DNA of 64,000 nt from Siderastrea radians (GCA_964017195.1 OZ024898.1:4984482-5048481); one strand, 5' to 3'. Counted from the first letter of the stretch, positions 36,601-44,860 are shown. Notes: generated by a model from the letters alone, not told the origin. Made by a program: numbers and translations.

Positions 36601-39600
36601 ATACTGAAAACTACTTAAAAAGTTTCTTTTCCATTGAAAAACATTTCTTATAATCACAACAATGTTGTTTCAATGCCATGTGGGTCATCGGAATTTATGC
36701 TAACTGAAACAGCCTTAACAATAAGTTTGATTCCATTAGTGTCCATCCCGTAGACTATGTACAGGTATGATAGTGTACATGTAGAACGACCATACAAGGG
36801 TGATTAGCCGTTAGGGCCAATTTAGACGGTATGATTTTTGCTTACAACTGCCGCATGCAACTTGTTCATGTGATGTCTGCAACACGAATTGTGTTGTCTC
36901 AATCAGACGTGCAACATCTTCACAACAGTTGCACAAAACAACAAAAATGTTGTAGGATTTTGAAACATGCTTTAAAACTGTACGACAGTCGTAGCCACGA
37001 TCAATATGTTAGAATGATGAGTTGATTACGATCTTTACTTGACGCGAGTGCTACAAAAGTCGCATACGACAAATGGATGATCATTTCTTAAGGAAACATC
37101 TAGCAGGTCTTTGTACATACTACATATAATTATGCATCCTCAATTGTCTGGTTATGTCAAAATTGATTGATTAGTGTCATAACCTATCACACGTTGTACC
37201 TGATGACATCATACGTATCTACCAGCGCTAAAAACGATTTTGGAAAGGCCACAGCATATGCAGAAAATGCCGCCAGTTCACCCGTATGCACCTCACTTTC
37301 TAGTACACGTAACACAGGGGCAACTTTCTTCAGCCAATCACGAACAATTGGGAAGAAGTCCCTCGGTTCTTGACTGTCATCATCTGGTTGCAGCTTGCCA
37401 ACAAGGGGTAGCTCGTCTGGTTTGAATGATGTGATGAAAGCATGCGCTTGGGTGCCTTTCACTGGAATACCGCATAACTTGCCTGCTAAGACATTGCTTG
37501 TTCCATCAAAACCTGAAAATAAGCTGTAATGATGAATGTCTTGCTACAAGAAATTGATGCTTTTGTTTATTAACTAAACTTATATTGGAAGTTAAGAAGA
37601 AGGGAAAATAGCAGAGAATAAAGGAAATTAACTGGTCAGAAAAGAAGGAAAATTCTCAAATCAAGGGAAATAATGTGACTATAGAGGTCCTGTGTTCTGT
37701 TAGGGAAAAGCATTTCTGTTGAGGATTCCAGTGATAACTTAGCGTTTTGTGTTAAAACAAAACAAATCAATGTTACTTTAATCAACACTCCATTTAATTT
37801 AAACATTGCTTGTCAAGAGTCCCATCCAGCCATCCAGAAAAAGTAGAGTTTGAAGTTGGGCATTTAACGTTTTCTGCTCCGTTGCCCAACTGGCAAGTGC
37901 CTGGGCAAACCATCCATCGACATACAAAGCAATAGTCTGCAGCTCAAGTTGAACTACATCATTTTGCTATTTACCATGTGCTATATACAAACACTAAAGA
38001 GAGGGGCATTATGCATCAAAGACCAAGTATAATAAATTTCTGACTAAAACAAGACCCAATTTGATGCAAGATATTCTTTGTCTCTTCATAAATTATGAAT
38101 TCTTTGTGGGTCTTCGCAAGAGGTAAATTGGCTGAGAATAAATATTATTACTAGGCTTGTTACTGTCCTGAGCATTGTACAGTTTACCAAAAAACGTTTC
38201 TGATTTGTTTGTTTCCAATGGTTCAAATGCGGGAGTCATATCATAAGTCAGTAAAGTGTGATCATCCGGGTGAGTGTAGTCCCGCGTAGCAAGTGTTTCT
38301 GTCAATTTTTCTGCCTGTTCGAGGCATTTTTCGCTTTTTGGCGGTGCAAAAATTGGGGCGAGTGCAACACTGATGCCCTTGCCCTAATTTTCACGTGTTC
38401 AAAAAGTGAAAAATGCTTCAGACCTGCAGAAAGCCCTATGGAAATGTTTGCTATGCAGGCTAGACTGTTTGTGAGGACATTGACTGATGTTTCGACAACC
38501 TGAGCAGAAGTCATCATCACAATCAAGCGAATTGTGAATCGTCAGTAGATGTTAACCAGTCAGAACAACAACCAGAGACTGACAATGCACAATTCACTTG
38601 ACTCTGATGATGACTTCGACCCAGGGGCCCGTTTCTCGAAACTCCCGATAACTTTCCGGGCCCGAAAGCTATTTCAGGTGCACAATATTCTCCAATAGCT
38701 ATGTAATTTTTATTGATTTTGAAAGCTTAATTTTAATCTTTATAATTTCGTGAAGCATATCGCTAAGTTTGCGCCAATAATTACCATTAGCTGACAAATA
38801 AATTAGTTCCAAAAAATACTTACTGAGCCCGAAAAGTTATTGGGAGTTTCGAGAAACGGGCCCCTGGTTGTTGAAATGTCAGTCAATGTCACAACAAAGT
38901 ACATGTAACAGTCCTTCTCAGGACTACACTCACACAGACAATCATACTTTACAGACTAATACAATTCAGTTCCTAAATTTGATTGGACAGATGAAAAAAA
39001 TTAATGTCATCGAATAGTTGTCTAGCCAAAACTTTGTTTAGGTGGGAATGACAAGGCCTGCAGTACTGAAGGACATGGAATTATTCATAACACCTACCTC
39101 CAATGTAACAGTATTTTGAAGCTGATAATCCTCCATCAGGTCCTTGGGCTCTCCGCAACCCAAACTCAATTAAGCTCTTATCCCAGCCAGCAGCGAGACG
39201 AAATCTAGCTGCATTGGTGGCAACTAGGCTGACGATGGAAGACAAATGGATATTACTGACAATTGTTGTCAGTAATAAAACTGACTGCTCCTTGGAGGAG
39301 GGGGTGGGGTTAGCAACACTCCTAGTTGACTTTATGATTATCATGCATGGCTGGAAATTAGCATTTGATGTTTCCTTGTGTGAGTACACATTAAAATCCT
39401 CTTGGGACAGTACAAATCAAATATCACTTGTCCACCTTGGCAAGAACGATTTTTATCTCTAGGCTAGCCACTCTTAAATTATGCAAAAAATGTAACTCTT
39501 CTTAATGGTCATGGAATGAAATAACGAACAGTTAACTAAAGATCATTTTCTGTTATTGCCACCTGGCTTTTTAGTCTGTTACACATCTTCTAGAAGCAGT

Positions 39601-42600
39601 TTGTGGGAATGATCCTACACATTAATTTTGGGTTGACCAGTTTAATTTTAAGTAAGCCACGCTTTTGTTAAAACTTGTTGAAACTTTGTTTATACCCTGT
39701 AACTGGCCCTAGATAAATTAGGCTAAGAACAGGAAACATACCTTGCAAAGTTCACTAAATTAAGAACAGTTGTTTCCATAAGCTGGATCACTACAAGACA
39801 AAAAAGAATTGTAAACCAATTCAGATTGTTCTAAATAGCCTCTACTATAGTATTTAAGTTGAGTGGAACCTATAAAGGGTGCAGGAATTGAGGGTTGTCC
39901 AATACACCCAAACTGACTCGATTCGTCTAAGGTAGTGACGACTCGTCTCGATTCGACTCGAATCGTCCTTTGTGTAGTCGATTCGACTTACTGGAAAGTC
40001 GATTTGCAAGACACTTAGAAAAAATAACACATGAAGGCGAACAGGGCGGGCTGAAAAAGTGGCCGAATCGACTCGATTCGAGTCGATTTGACTCAAATCG
40101 TCCGTTGTGTAGTCGATTCGACTTACTGAAAAGTCGATTTGCGAGACACTTAGAAAAAATCACACAAGAAGGCGAACAGGGAGGGTAGAAAAAGTGGTCG
40201 AATCGACTCGATTCGAGTCCATTCGACTAGAGTCGTCCGTTGTGTAGTCGATTCGACTAACTGGATAGTCGATTTGCAAGACACTTAGAAATAAATCACA
40301 CAAAAAGGCGAACAAGGAGGGTAGGAAAAGTGGTCAAATCGACTCGAATCGTCCGTTGTGTAGTCGATTCGACTAACTGGAAAGTCGATCTGCGAGACAC
40401 TTAGAAAAAATGACACAAGAAGGCGAACACGGCGGGCTGAAAAAGTGGTCGAATCGACTCGATTCGAGTCCATTCGACTCAAATCGTCCGTTGTGTAGTC
40501 GATTCGACTAACTGGAAAGTCGATTTGCGAGACTGATTTCCGTTGTCGTAAAGTCCTTCAAGTATGTGCGCGTGACACAATAAGACATAACAAGGAACGC
40601 ATAACATGGACCTTTCTCGTTCTTAAAGCGTCACTGATGCAACACTAAACTGGAACATTGTAATGAACCTTCTTCCTCGCTTGTGTTGTCGATCTGAAGG
40701 ATTTGCACACGGAACGACAAGAAGATAACATGAACCTTCCTCGTTCTTAAAGCGTGATGCGACACTAAACAGGAAAATTGCAATAACAACACCATATCTG
40801 CATAAACTATTTTTATGCAGTTAGAGTTCCATTCTGGAATGAAATGGTTAAAACTAAGAAAAATATAAAATTACAATGGAACAGTCATACCACATTACTG
40901 TGATACTGTACAGTATCAGCATACCGTATTTTCTCGATTAAACGCCCGGGGCATTTATTTAAAACTCGGCCTCGTAGACCCGGCGTTTATTCAAACCCGG
41001 CGTTTATTTATTAAATGCATTATTCAGCCTCCCATTGTTTTAATATCAGTACTGGAGGTTTCTTGAACCGAGAACCAAACTTCAACAAAAACGGTAAAAA
41101 AAATGTGAAACAATGTCATTCACTTTGTCTCATCTAAGCAAATCTAGTACTAAGTTATTTATGTAAAAAAACACCACTGATAGGAACAGTGATGGAACTC
41201 TTCTCAACATTACGTTTCTCCGTGAAACACGGAGGAAGCGTATCGGTAACTGCTCGACAGCAAACGCACTGTGTAAACAATTTAGAACAAGTTGGTGGTG
41301 AGGATCCTGGTCCATCAGTTTTGAGAAAGGCAAAATTATGGAATGGTTCAAGGATCTTCTGGAGAAAAGCAGAGAGACCCTCGACAGGCCATCTGATAGG
41401 ATGCAGAAAAAAATCAAAAATTATGCGGGAATTTTCAGGCATATTACGTGGAAAAATATGTTGATTACGCGGAAAACACGCTGGATTATGCAGAAATTTA
41501 AACAATTTATAACATTGATAATTGTGTCTTTCCACTGTTTTTTCTGTTATCTAAACTGCTTAGTGAGGTTCCTTCTTCTTCTTTGTCTCTTCAAATTTAT
41601 CCTTACTACAAGCTTAAACCGGAAGATGATTCTTTGAGACGACGAACGAGCAAAAGAAGACAATGTGTTGAAGTTTGCTCGTGCAAGTAGTAGTCAAATG
41701 CAGTTTCTTATCAATTACTGTTATTCGCTGAAATGCCAATGCTTTTCGTCCAATAGCAAAACTAGTACCCAGGCTCATCGCCAAAAGACGCATGGAATGC
41801 CTGGAGGTTAAAAATTGCTTATGAACGAAGCGGCGTGTTTTTGTCGATGTTTAGGAGGAAAACTGCTTCAAAATAATCAATCTCTTCGGCTTTTATGTTT
41901 GTGAGGATGAAAAGCAGCTGCTTTATCACCAATATCGCGCAATTTTTTCTGTTTTATGTGGAAAATGCTCTGAAAATGCGGAAGATGCGGACGTTAAAGA
42001 ATTATGCGGATCCACACCACCGCATCCTGTCAGATGCCCTGCCTCAAGATGATCCTTGCTTGATGTACACATGTACATGCGCGCAGAAAAGTTACCATGA
42101 TTTGTAAGAGATTGACATGATACCTGATGCACCGTTTGTTTCATCTCTTTTAGTTAGAAGCACTTTTGTAAAAGGTAGTTTGGTTTTAATATCAGAGTAT
42201 AAATTCAAATATTATAATGGTAGAGAGAGAACTAGTATGCAGTTATGACATAATAATCCTGATTTACAGTAGTTTACCCATCTCGAATAAATGCCACAAC
42301 CTCAAATAAACCCTGGGGGCATTTAGTTTCAACTCGATCCTATAGACCCAGTGTTTATTTGAACCTGGCATTTTTTCGGGGTCCAGCGTTTAATCGCGAA
42401 AATATGGTAAGTCTCAGACTAAGAATATTGATGTGGTAGAGCTATTGGGGTGAACACACAAGACACTGGTATGACAGTATGACCCATACATACCAGTACA
42501 TGCACATACATGACTTGTAAGAAGATTTTATATTATTGTCCTTTTGTGTCCACAAGATTGACAATTGTATTACTAGGAAATGTGCTAGTCCCAACAACAA

Positions 42601-44860
42601 GTTAAGTCGAAGAATATTTGTCTGATTTAAATTTCTACTTGTTTGCAACAATGGTAGGAATTGGCACATGCTGGTATTAAGTTTTAGTTTGACGTTTGGT
42701 ATATATGTAACCAAGATTGAGATAAAAGTCTTTCAGTTAATAAAACAAATTAAAATCAGTACCTGGCAACGGTCCCTCCAGTCTCATCAATGGGACTTTT
42801 GGGAAAACTAAACTTCCTTCCAGGACAGAACTGAGAGTGACTTGGCTTGTGTCAATTTCTCGGAGGAAAGTGTAAAACTCTTCTTCAACTGTTGCTGGCA
42901 ATATTGTCTTGAGATAAGATATGTCTGAAATTATGAATCAATGAAATGAGATGCAAAATGAAGCCAAAACGTTTAAACTCAATGATCGAGGAGTTAAACC
43001 ACGTTTCTTTTACTGTTTACTAACCAGTGCCTGTTTTCATCTAGGCAATCCCTGTGTAATCTTACATATTGATTAGTAATTTTTTGTTTTTTTTTTGTTT
43101 TGTTTGTTGTAATTTTTATTATTTAAAGCAATCTGCAATACTCTGTTAAGAGTGAAGACTTAACTGGTAAATAAATAAATAAATAAACCAAGAGGGTCTC
43201 TGATGTCAAAGGATGGGGGGGAGGGGGGGAAGGGAGGGGGGAGGGAGGGGGAGGGAGGCATTAATGGATAAGAGGCATTTATAACAGAGTGGGTGTTAAT
43301 TAGATCATTCATTGTAACCAGCTGCAGATTATAAAAGTCAATGCACTTTGACATACCTTACTACCCTTAAGGTTGATTTCCACTGTTGCATAAATTTTTA
43401 CGTGCGTACCGGCGTGAATTTAACTGGCTTTACATGGGTAAATAAAATTAGAGACAATGTATGAATGGCTTACACAAATGTAAAAAGTTGAAAGTAAGCC
43501 ATTCATACAACCATCGTCTCTAATTTTATTTACGCTCGTAAAGCCAGTTAAATTCACGCCCGTACGCACGTAAAATTTACGCAACAGTGGAAATCAACCT
43601 TTAATGACAGCATTTGAAATCAACGCGACTTAAATTAACGCAGATTGAAGGAAAAATTACTTCACAATACAGAAAATTAATGCAAAAGAGGGGGTAAACT
43701 TTTAAAATGAGGGAAATTAATGCAATAAAACAAAGAAACACAGTTTGTGGTCACAAATGAAACAATTTTTTTTTTATGGCTGAATTTAAAAATAGGAACA
43801 AAACAGATCAATGGGTGTGTGACACAATTGCTTTACACACAATGTGCATTGAATTCTTAAATGCAGGAAAGTTATTGCTTTCTAGGTGTCAAGAATGCCT
43901 GGACTGGATCCAGAATTTGGGATTTAAATGATGGAAATTAACCCTACATTTAATTAACAAGGCAGAAATTGCCTCACAAAAATTAATGCAACTTAAATTA
44001 ATGCACATTTTTACAATCTGCCTTAATTTCATGGAGTGTTAATTTCCTATGATAAGGATTTGAAAAGGTCTGCCCTCTTACTGTGATATTTTTAGATTTA
44101 CGAATTTGAGAAAAATATTCGTGGATTGACAGATTTGGCTATTGAAATTGTAGCAGATTGGCAGATAATTTCTTAATTATAGATAAAGCCCTATTTACCC
44201 TGCAAGCAGTGAGCCTACGTAACCATGTGCTTCATACATTTAACATTAGGTGAACTTAATAATGAGTCATATAATTATTATCAGGATTATATATGCAGAA
44301 AGCATGAAGATATACGTGGGAAAAAATGAAGGTTAATCTAGGGCTATAAATGTTTATTCTTGACCTTTAGACCTTGAGGCAAGAATTGTTATAGAAGGTT
44401 AATCCAGTCTCGATAATTTTCATTGTTATTAGTCTTAAACATAACGTACATTGTAGACAATTTAAAGTTAGGTCAATTAACGACTATAATTAATTTTGTT
44501 AGTTGCTTTACTTTCATTGACTTAATCGGCCTGATTTTCACAAAAAGTTGGACTGAGGTGCCCAAGTGTTCAAACTTCCCTAAAATTTATCTTTATCGAT
44601 CTTTGAATAGCAAAAACTAAAATTCCCCCACCTGAATCGGAGAAATGAAAGTTCCTGACAAAATGAACACATTCTTCAAGCCCTGCGAACACAGTAAATT
44701 CTCCGTGAAAAGGACTCCTTCGAAAGTACAAATCAAAAACTGCATGATCCGCCACTTTGTGGCTCTTCCAGTAGGCATAAGCCATCGTGATTTGATAAAG
44801 ATCCGTCAATAAAGGTTGAACTAAAGGGTTCGAATTCGTTCTCTCTTCCACGGCCGCCAT
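12933..44860 (-). CDS. NAPRT: Nicotinate phosphoribosyltransferase
   Basis: It joins nicotinate and PRPP to give nicotinate mononucleotide, the first step of Preiss-Handler NAD synthesis in the cytosol. Twelve minus-strand exons: 44632-44860, 42763-42924, 39742-39790, 39098-39228, 37200-37512, 36128-36268, 34801-34885, 33709-33789, 32879-32981, 31835-31992, 13475-13582, 12933-13010. They sum to 1638 bases, 545 residues plus TAG, close to the human length. Diagnostic runs are [17 protein letters not shown] near the N-terminus, [26 protein letters not shown] (His214, the expected catalytic histidine), [14 protein letters not shown], and a C-terminus [20 protein letters not shown]. The ATG lies in AAAATGGCGG. 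For exon 11 the acceptor at 13583-13584 was chosen over a nearer one because only it restores phase. The 18.25 kb intron before exon 11 holds three GPCR genes. Confidence 0.96.
13785..14330 (+). mobile_element. LINE (L2-like) 3' end, decayed
   Basis: The plus strand encodes [20 protein letters not shown] then [20 protein letters not shown], a C-terminal region typical of L2/CR1-group reverse transcriptases. An AT-rich tail follows. The catalytic core is absent, so this is a 5'-truncated insertion. It lies in the large NAPRT intron, antisense to NAPRT. Confidence 0.75.
14428..14492. repeat. Perfect 27-bp inverted repeat, 11-nt loop
   Basis: Arms 14428-14454 and 14466-14492 are exact complements; the arm core is CAGACGTTTGTATGGCTGGG. 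No run of T follows, and it is not near an exon. It may be a recent foldback insertion. Confidence 0.9.
14493..15046. other. Intron sequence downstream of GPCR 1, no gene seen
   Basis: AT-rich sequence 3' of the first nested GPCR, probably including its untranslated tail. No repeat family or coding stretch is recognised. Confidence 0.4.
15047..16189 (-). CDS. Class A GPCR 1 (melatonin-receptor-like), intronless, nested in NAPRT intron
   Basis: A 380-residue seven-helix receptor in one exon. Landmarks: GN in TM1 (Asn26), LAAAD in TM2 (Asp54), Cys81 before TM3 paired with the Cys of SYCFVYWP in loop 2, and NRY at 105-107 in place of [18 protein letters not shown] marks TM6 and [16 protein letters not shown] marks TM7 and helix 8. 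NRY is the melatonin-receptor form. TM7 has Tyr, not Lys, at the retinal-binding position, so it is not an opsin. The third cytoplasmic loop is long, about 60 residues. Ligand unknown. It lies on the same strand as NAPRT and is spliced out with its intron, so it needs its own promoter. It is the most diverged of the three paralogues here. Confidence 0.93.
   Translation of the reverse strand: MAQSLLAIVSETTVLCLICLAAITGNGSLFVIVYRNRNLQTVTNLFILNLAAADILVSVLSMPITMVTIIKERWIFGNTACVALGFFTILSFIASVMSLGMIAINRYFYIVKWNTYTKTFSKRKALLYAAAVWLVSISLSSPPLFGWAKYSFIPEKSYCFVYWPSDVYFVYFMISVCFFGPLSAMVFSYYNILTFTRAVKRRVKLSRGTLAPPRPLDPSQMLPASNITQNNDIQPVDKQDHKMAKEAQINRLFELPSKLKSRISPEETKITNTFILVVVLFVICWGPFAATMFFDIYYAKPLPRAVQMISLLLGYLNSMCNPILYGLRNSAFKKGLRDLYSSCLPKRFRPSNTSQQESYQMSSNSNNNVSSVNFDSVIWV
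16345..16812. repeat. About 208-bp tandem duplication upstream of GPCR 1
   Basis: GACGTTTTGATATTGTAAGT occurs at about 16494 and 16702 with matching flanks (GATCACGCAAAGT, GCGAGGATCCCT). The period is about 208 bp. It lies 150-620 bases upstream of the GPCR 1 start. Confidence 0.8.
16812..17465. repeat. Minisatellite, about 108-bp unit, about six diverged copies
   Basis: Repeated motifs are GTGGATGAAATCCTAAAG, ATGAAAGCTACTGAGCAGTA and CTGTTTATTACGCTGTACAA. Open frames through it are repeat artefacts. Single decayed units recur near 56690-56770 and 59945-60050. Confidence 0.9.
18217..18500 (+). pseudogene. THAP-domain remnant of the TTAA transposon
   Basis: The ATG at 18217 opens [20 protein letters not shown], the first Cys pair of a THAP zinc finger. 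An in-frame TGA at about 18286 and a frameshift follow. The neighbouring frame gives [15 protein letters not shown] and [14 protein letters not shown], matching the C-terminal part of THAP, including the AVPTIF-like box. The third zinc Cys is lost. In intact elements this domain binds the transposon ends. Confidence 0.75.
18885..19290 (+). mobile_element. LINE 3' tail inside the TTAA transposon
   Basis: [20 protein letters not shown] then [20 protein letters not shown] is the zinc-knuckle-like C-terminus common in LINE reverse transcriptases. After an AT-rich tail it ends in AATAAAATGTTGTTGTTGTT. It is 5'-truncated and nested in the Kolobok-like element. Confidence 0.7.
20353..20475 (-). CDS. 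Possible first exon of a second transposon gene
   Basis: Minus-strand ATG at 20475 opens 41 acidic, Ser/Glu-rich codons ([20 protein letters not shown]) that end in frame at a GATGTAAGA donor. It is near the right end of the TTAA element and points inward. Downstream minus-strand sequence (20023-20220) includes [16 protein letters not shown] and looks like a worn later exon. It is probably an accessory protein; function unknown. Confidence 0.4.
21139..21637. mobile_element. MITE with CCCCGGGTACTCGAG-type ends, 8-bp target duplication (copy A)
   Basis: The left end (CCCCCGGGTCCCAGCGGGGT) and right end (GGGAGTACCCCCCGGG) are inverted. TATCCAAC flanks it at 21131-21138 and 21638-21645. An 8-bp duplication suggests a hAT-type parent. 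GATACCCCGTTCTAG repeats lie inside. Confidence 0.8.
21995..22260. repeat. 49-bp minisatellite centred on AAGGGCCCTT (copy A)
   Basis: About six units of AAAACAACAGTAACGC, CCATAAGCATA and AAGGGCCCTT. The palindrome recurs near 22003, 22052, 22101, 22150, 22199 and 22243. The same array is in copy B at about 26885-27155. Confidence 0.9.
22645..22785. repeat. GACT tetranucleotide array (copy A)
   Basis: (GACT)n with a few variants, downstream of GPCR 2. Copy B has the same array expanded by a CCTG block. Confidence 0.95.
22805..23092 (-). mobile_element. tRNA-Ser-derived SINE (copy A)
   Basis: The minus strand has a tRNA-like head GGCAGTGTGGCCGAGTGGTT with a UGA-type anticodon loop (CTTGAAA) and B box GGGTTCAAGACC. 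About 200 bp of unrelated body follow, with a GACATTTATTTATTTTG tail. The acceptor stem does not close as a tRNA would. The same copy at 27830-28105 shows it inserted before the duplication. Confidence 0.8.
23234..24388 (-). CDS. Class A GPCR 2 (melatonin-receptor-like), intronless, nested in NAPRT intron
   Basis: 384 residues with the same seven-helix plan as GPCR 1: LNLAAAD in TM2, AINRYFYIV after TM3, SYCFVYWP in loop 2, [14 protein letters not shown] in TM6 and [14 protein letters not shown] in TM7/helix 8. It is nearly identical to GPCR 3 from TM4 to the C-terminus, as expected from the tandem duplication. It differs from both paralogues around loop 1 ([17 protein letters not shown]) and loop 3 ([16 protein letters not shown]). 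The long third cytoplasmic loop and Ser/Thr-rich tail could be regulatory sites. The ATG follows the same leader sequence as in GPCR 3. Ligand unknown. Confidence 0.93.
   Translation of the reverse strand: MELNLLVIVFETTVLCSLCFAALIGNLSLFVIVYRNRNLQTVTNLFILNLAAADILVSVLSMPVTVVTVIKERWVFGYTACVALWFFSILSFIASVMSLGMIAINRYFYIVRWNTYTKTFSKKKALLYAAGVWVVSISLSSPPLFGWAEFRFIPGKSYCFVYWPSNVHFMYFMISCCFFGPLLAMLFSYYNILTFTRASKRRVEFSRNNIASPKPLDQSEPETAPSNETHNNKIPGTKQDFDVLKETQMNRRSVSEVLFKLKSRISPEESKITNTFIIVVILFVICWGPFAATMFFDLYCPKSLPGVVEMTSLLLGYLNSMCNPILYGLRNSAFKQGFRDLYSRLIPKRFTPAKCTQQENIQMNAVSVPSPIKLEAVNVVPISE
24389..25225. other. Upstream region of GPCR 2
   Basis: Probable promoter region; closely matched by 29403-30120. 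It has short TATAATGG and AGAGCAAATTCT motifs but no clear core promoter. No coding stretch. Confidence 0.4.
25832..26300. mobile_element. hAT-like MITE (copy B)
   Basis: Counterpart of 21139-21637. The flanking 8-mers are TATCCAAC and TAACCAAC, one substitution apart. Confidence 0.8.
26880..27160. repeat. 49-bp GGGCCC minisatellite (copy B)
   Basis: Same unit and order as copy A, with scattered substitutions. Confidence 0.9.
27548..27790. repeat. Compound GACT/CCTG microsatellite (copy B)
   Basis: (GACT)n, then about 14 CCTG units (about 27614-27665), then (GACT)n again. Copy A lacks the CCTG block, so it arose after the duplication. Confidence 0.95.
27825..28105 (-). mobile_element. tRNA-Ser-derived SINE (copy B)
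   Basis: Duplicate of the SINE at 22805-23092, with the same tRNA-like head and T-rich tail. Confidence 0.8.
28248..29402 (-). CDS. Class A GPCR 3 (melatonin-receptor-like), intronless, nested in NAPRT intron
   Basis: 384 residues starting [20 protein letters not shown], the tandem twin of GPCR 2. The open frame runs 17 codons further upstream but has no ATG there, so the start at 29402 is preferred and matches GPCR 2. All class A landmarks are intact: LNLAAAD, Cys before TM3, NRY, CWGP and NPILY. Around TM2 and loop 1 it reads [20 protein letters not shown], the GPCR 1 form rather than its twin's, and the DNA agrees (a gene-conversion candidate). Loop 3 ([16 protein letters not shown]) also leans to GPCR 1. 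No Lys at the retinal position. Ligand unknown. The SINE and microsatellite lie just 3'. Confidence 0.93.
   Translation of the reverse strand: MELNLLVIVFETAVLCSICFVALIGNLSLFVVVYRNRNLQTVTNLFILNLAAADVLVSVLSMPITMVTIIKERWVFGHTACVALGFFSILSFIASVMSLGMIAINRYFYIVRWNTYTKTFSKKKALLYAAGVWVVSISLSSPPLFGWAEFRFIPGKSYCFVYWPSNVHFMYFMISCCFFGPLLAMLFSYYNILTFTRASKRRVEFSRNNIASPKPLDQSEPETAPSNETHNNKIPGTKQDFEVLKETQMNRRSVSEVLFKLKSRISPEESKITNTFIIVVILFVICWGPFAATMFFDVYYPKPLPGVVEMISLLLGYLNSMCNPILYGLRNSAFKQGFRDLYSRLIPKRFTPAKCTQQEIIQMNAVSVPSPIKLEAVNVVPISE
29863..30400. repeat. Local tandem duplication of about 270 bp upstream of GPCR 3
   Basis: GACAAACGACCAAAAT, AAAGAATTGAATTCTACGAT, GTACAGCGCTGATGCACGAA and ATCTTTGTCCACGCAG all occur twice in order. 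They occur once in copy A (24850-25100). Confidence 0.85.
30483..31834. other. NAPRT intron, no gene seen
   Basis: AT-rich intron sequence. A run of 15 or more C lies at about 31567-31582. No repeat family or gene is recognised. Confidence 0.5.
32067..32242. mobile_element. MITE with AGTACCAGTCACAAATAGTT ends
   Basis: The left AGTACCAGTCACAAATAGTT and right AACTAATTTGTCTGGTGCTG are inverted copies of about 28 bp. The interior has a CTCAATGTT/AACATTGAG-like pair. It lies in the NAPRT intron between exons 9 and 10. Confidence 0.65.
35729..35969. mobile_element. MITE with TAGCCTGAG ends, 9-bp target duplication
   Basis: TAGCCTGAGAAAAACGACG at the left and CTGTTTTCTCAGGCTA at the right are inverted. 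GGGTAAGTG at 35720-35728 repeats exactly at 35970-35978. The interior is a large imperfect palindrome (CCCAGATCTTG, CAATCAGA). Same terminus and duplication length as the element at 8334. Confidence 0.88.
35978..36060. mobile_element. Penelope-like terminal fragment
   Basis: CTGTTTGTGGTGACATTAAC then ATGCTTCGACAACC and AGTCATCATCAGAGTCAAG, closely matching the 38455 fragment. It is interrupted on the left by the MITE at 35729. Confidence 0.5.
36815..37090. mobile_element. MITE, AATTTAGACGGTATGATTTT family, right end lost
   Basis: It shares AATTTAGACRGTATGATTTT, ATGTCTGCAACACGAAT and GGATTTTGAAACATG with the copy at 45968-46265. The inverted right terminus is not clear here. Confidence 0.6.
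38455..38965. mobile_element. Penelope-like fragment split by a GGGGCCCGTTTCTCG MITE
   Basis: Outer sequence: ATTGACTGATGTTTCGACAA and CATCATCACAATCAAGCG. The inner element at about 38622-38870 has inverted ends CAGGGGCCCGTTTCTCGAAA and its complement. After it the host repeat resumes with GTTGTTGAAATGTCAGTCAA. Confidence 0.55.
39251..39277. repeat. 12-bp perfect hairpin next to the NAPRT exon 4 acceptor
   Basis: TATTACTGACAA, loop TTG, TTGTCAGTAATA. It lies 22 bases upstream of exon 4 on the transcribed strand, in the branch-point and pyrimidine-tract zone. Confidence 0.85.
39930..40525. repeat. About 134-bp tandem repeat rich in TCGATTCGA palindromes
   Basis: GTAGTCGATTCGACT recurs near 39975, 40110, 40244, 40361 and 40496; one unit is about 117 bp. 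Each unit has AATCGACTCGATTCGAGTC palindromes and a GAGACACTTAGAAAAAAT spacer. It lies in the NAPRT intron between exons 2 and 3. Frames through it are not genes. Confidence 0.9.
40922..42409. mobile_element. 1.5 kb element with TACCGTATTTTCTCGATTAA ends
   Basis: The left TACCGTATTTTCTCGATTAA is inverted at the right as TTAATCGCGAAAATATGGTA, with GCATTTATT sub-terminal repeats on both sides. The flanking TA could be a target duplication, as in Tc1/mariner, or part of the terminus. The interior is AT-rich with TTATGCGGA-type motifs and no recognisable transposase. It is in the NAPRT intron between exons 2 and 3. Confidence 0.65.
43205..43258. repeat. Polypurine G-rich tract
   Basis: About 50 bases of G runs broken by single A's (GGGGGGGAGGGGGGGAAGGG). 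It could form a G-quadruplex or triplex. It lies in NAPRT intron 1. Confidence 0.9.
43370..43600. mobile_element. Foldback MITE, TTA target duplication (Harbinger-like)
   Basis: Arms of about 100 bp (AGGTTGATTTCCACTGTTGC and GCAACAGTGGAAATCAACCT) surround a spacer of about 20 bases. TTA stands at 43367-43369 and 43601-43603. A 3-bp TWA duplication is the PIF/Harbinger pattern. It lies in NAPRT intron 1. Confidence 0.85.

Noticed and set aside
39930..40525. CRISPR array
   Set aside because: Repeats at about 134-bp spacing look regular, but the whole unit repeats with no unique spacers, and the host is an animal.
41155..41535. 126-codon minus-strand frame as a gene
   Set aside because: It lies inside the inverted-end element at 40922-42409, shows no family likeness and has no splice partners.
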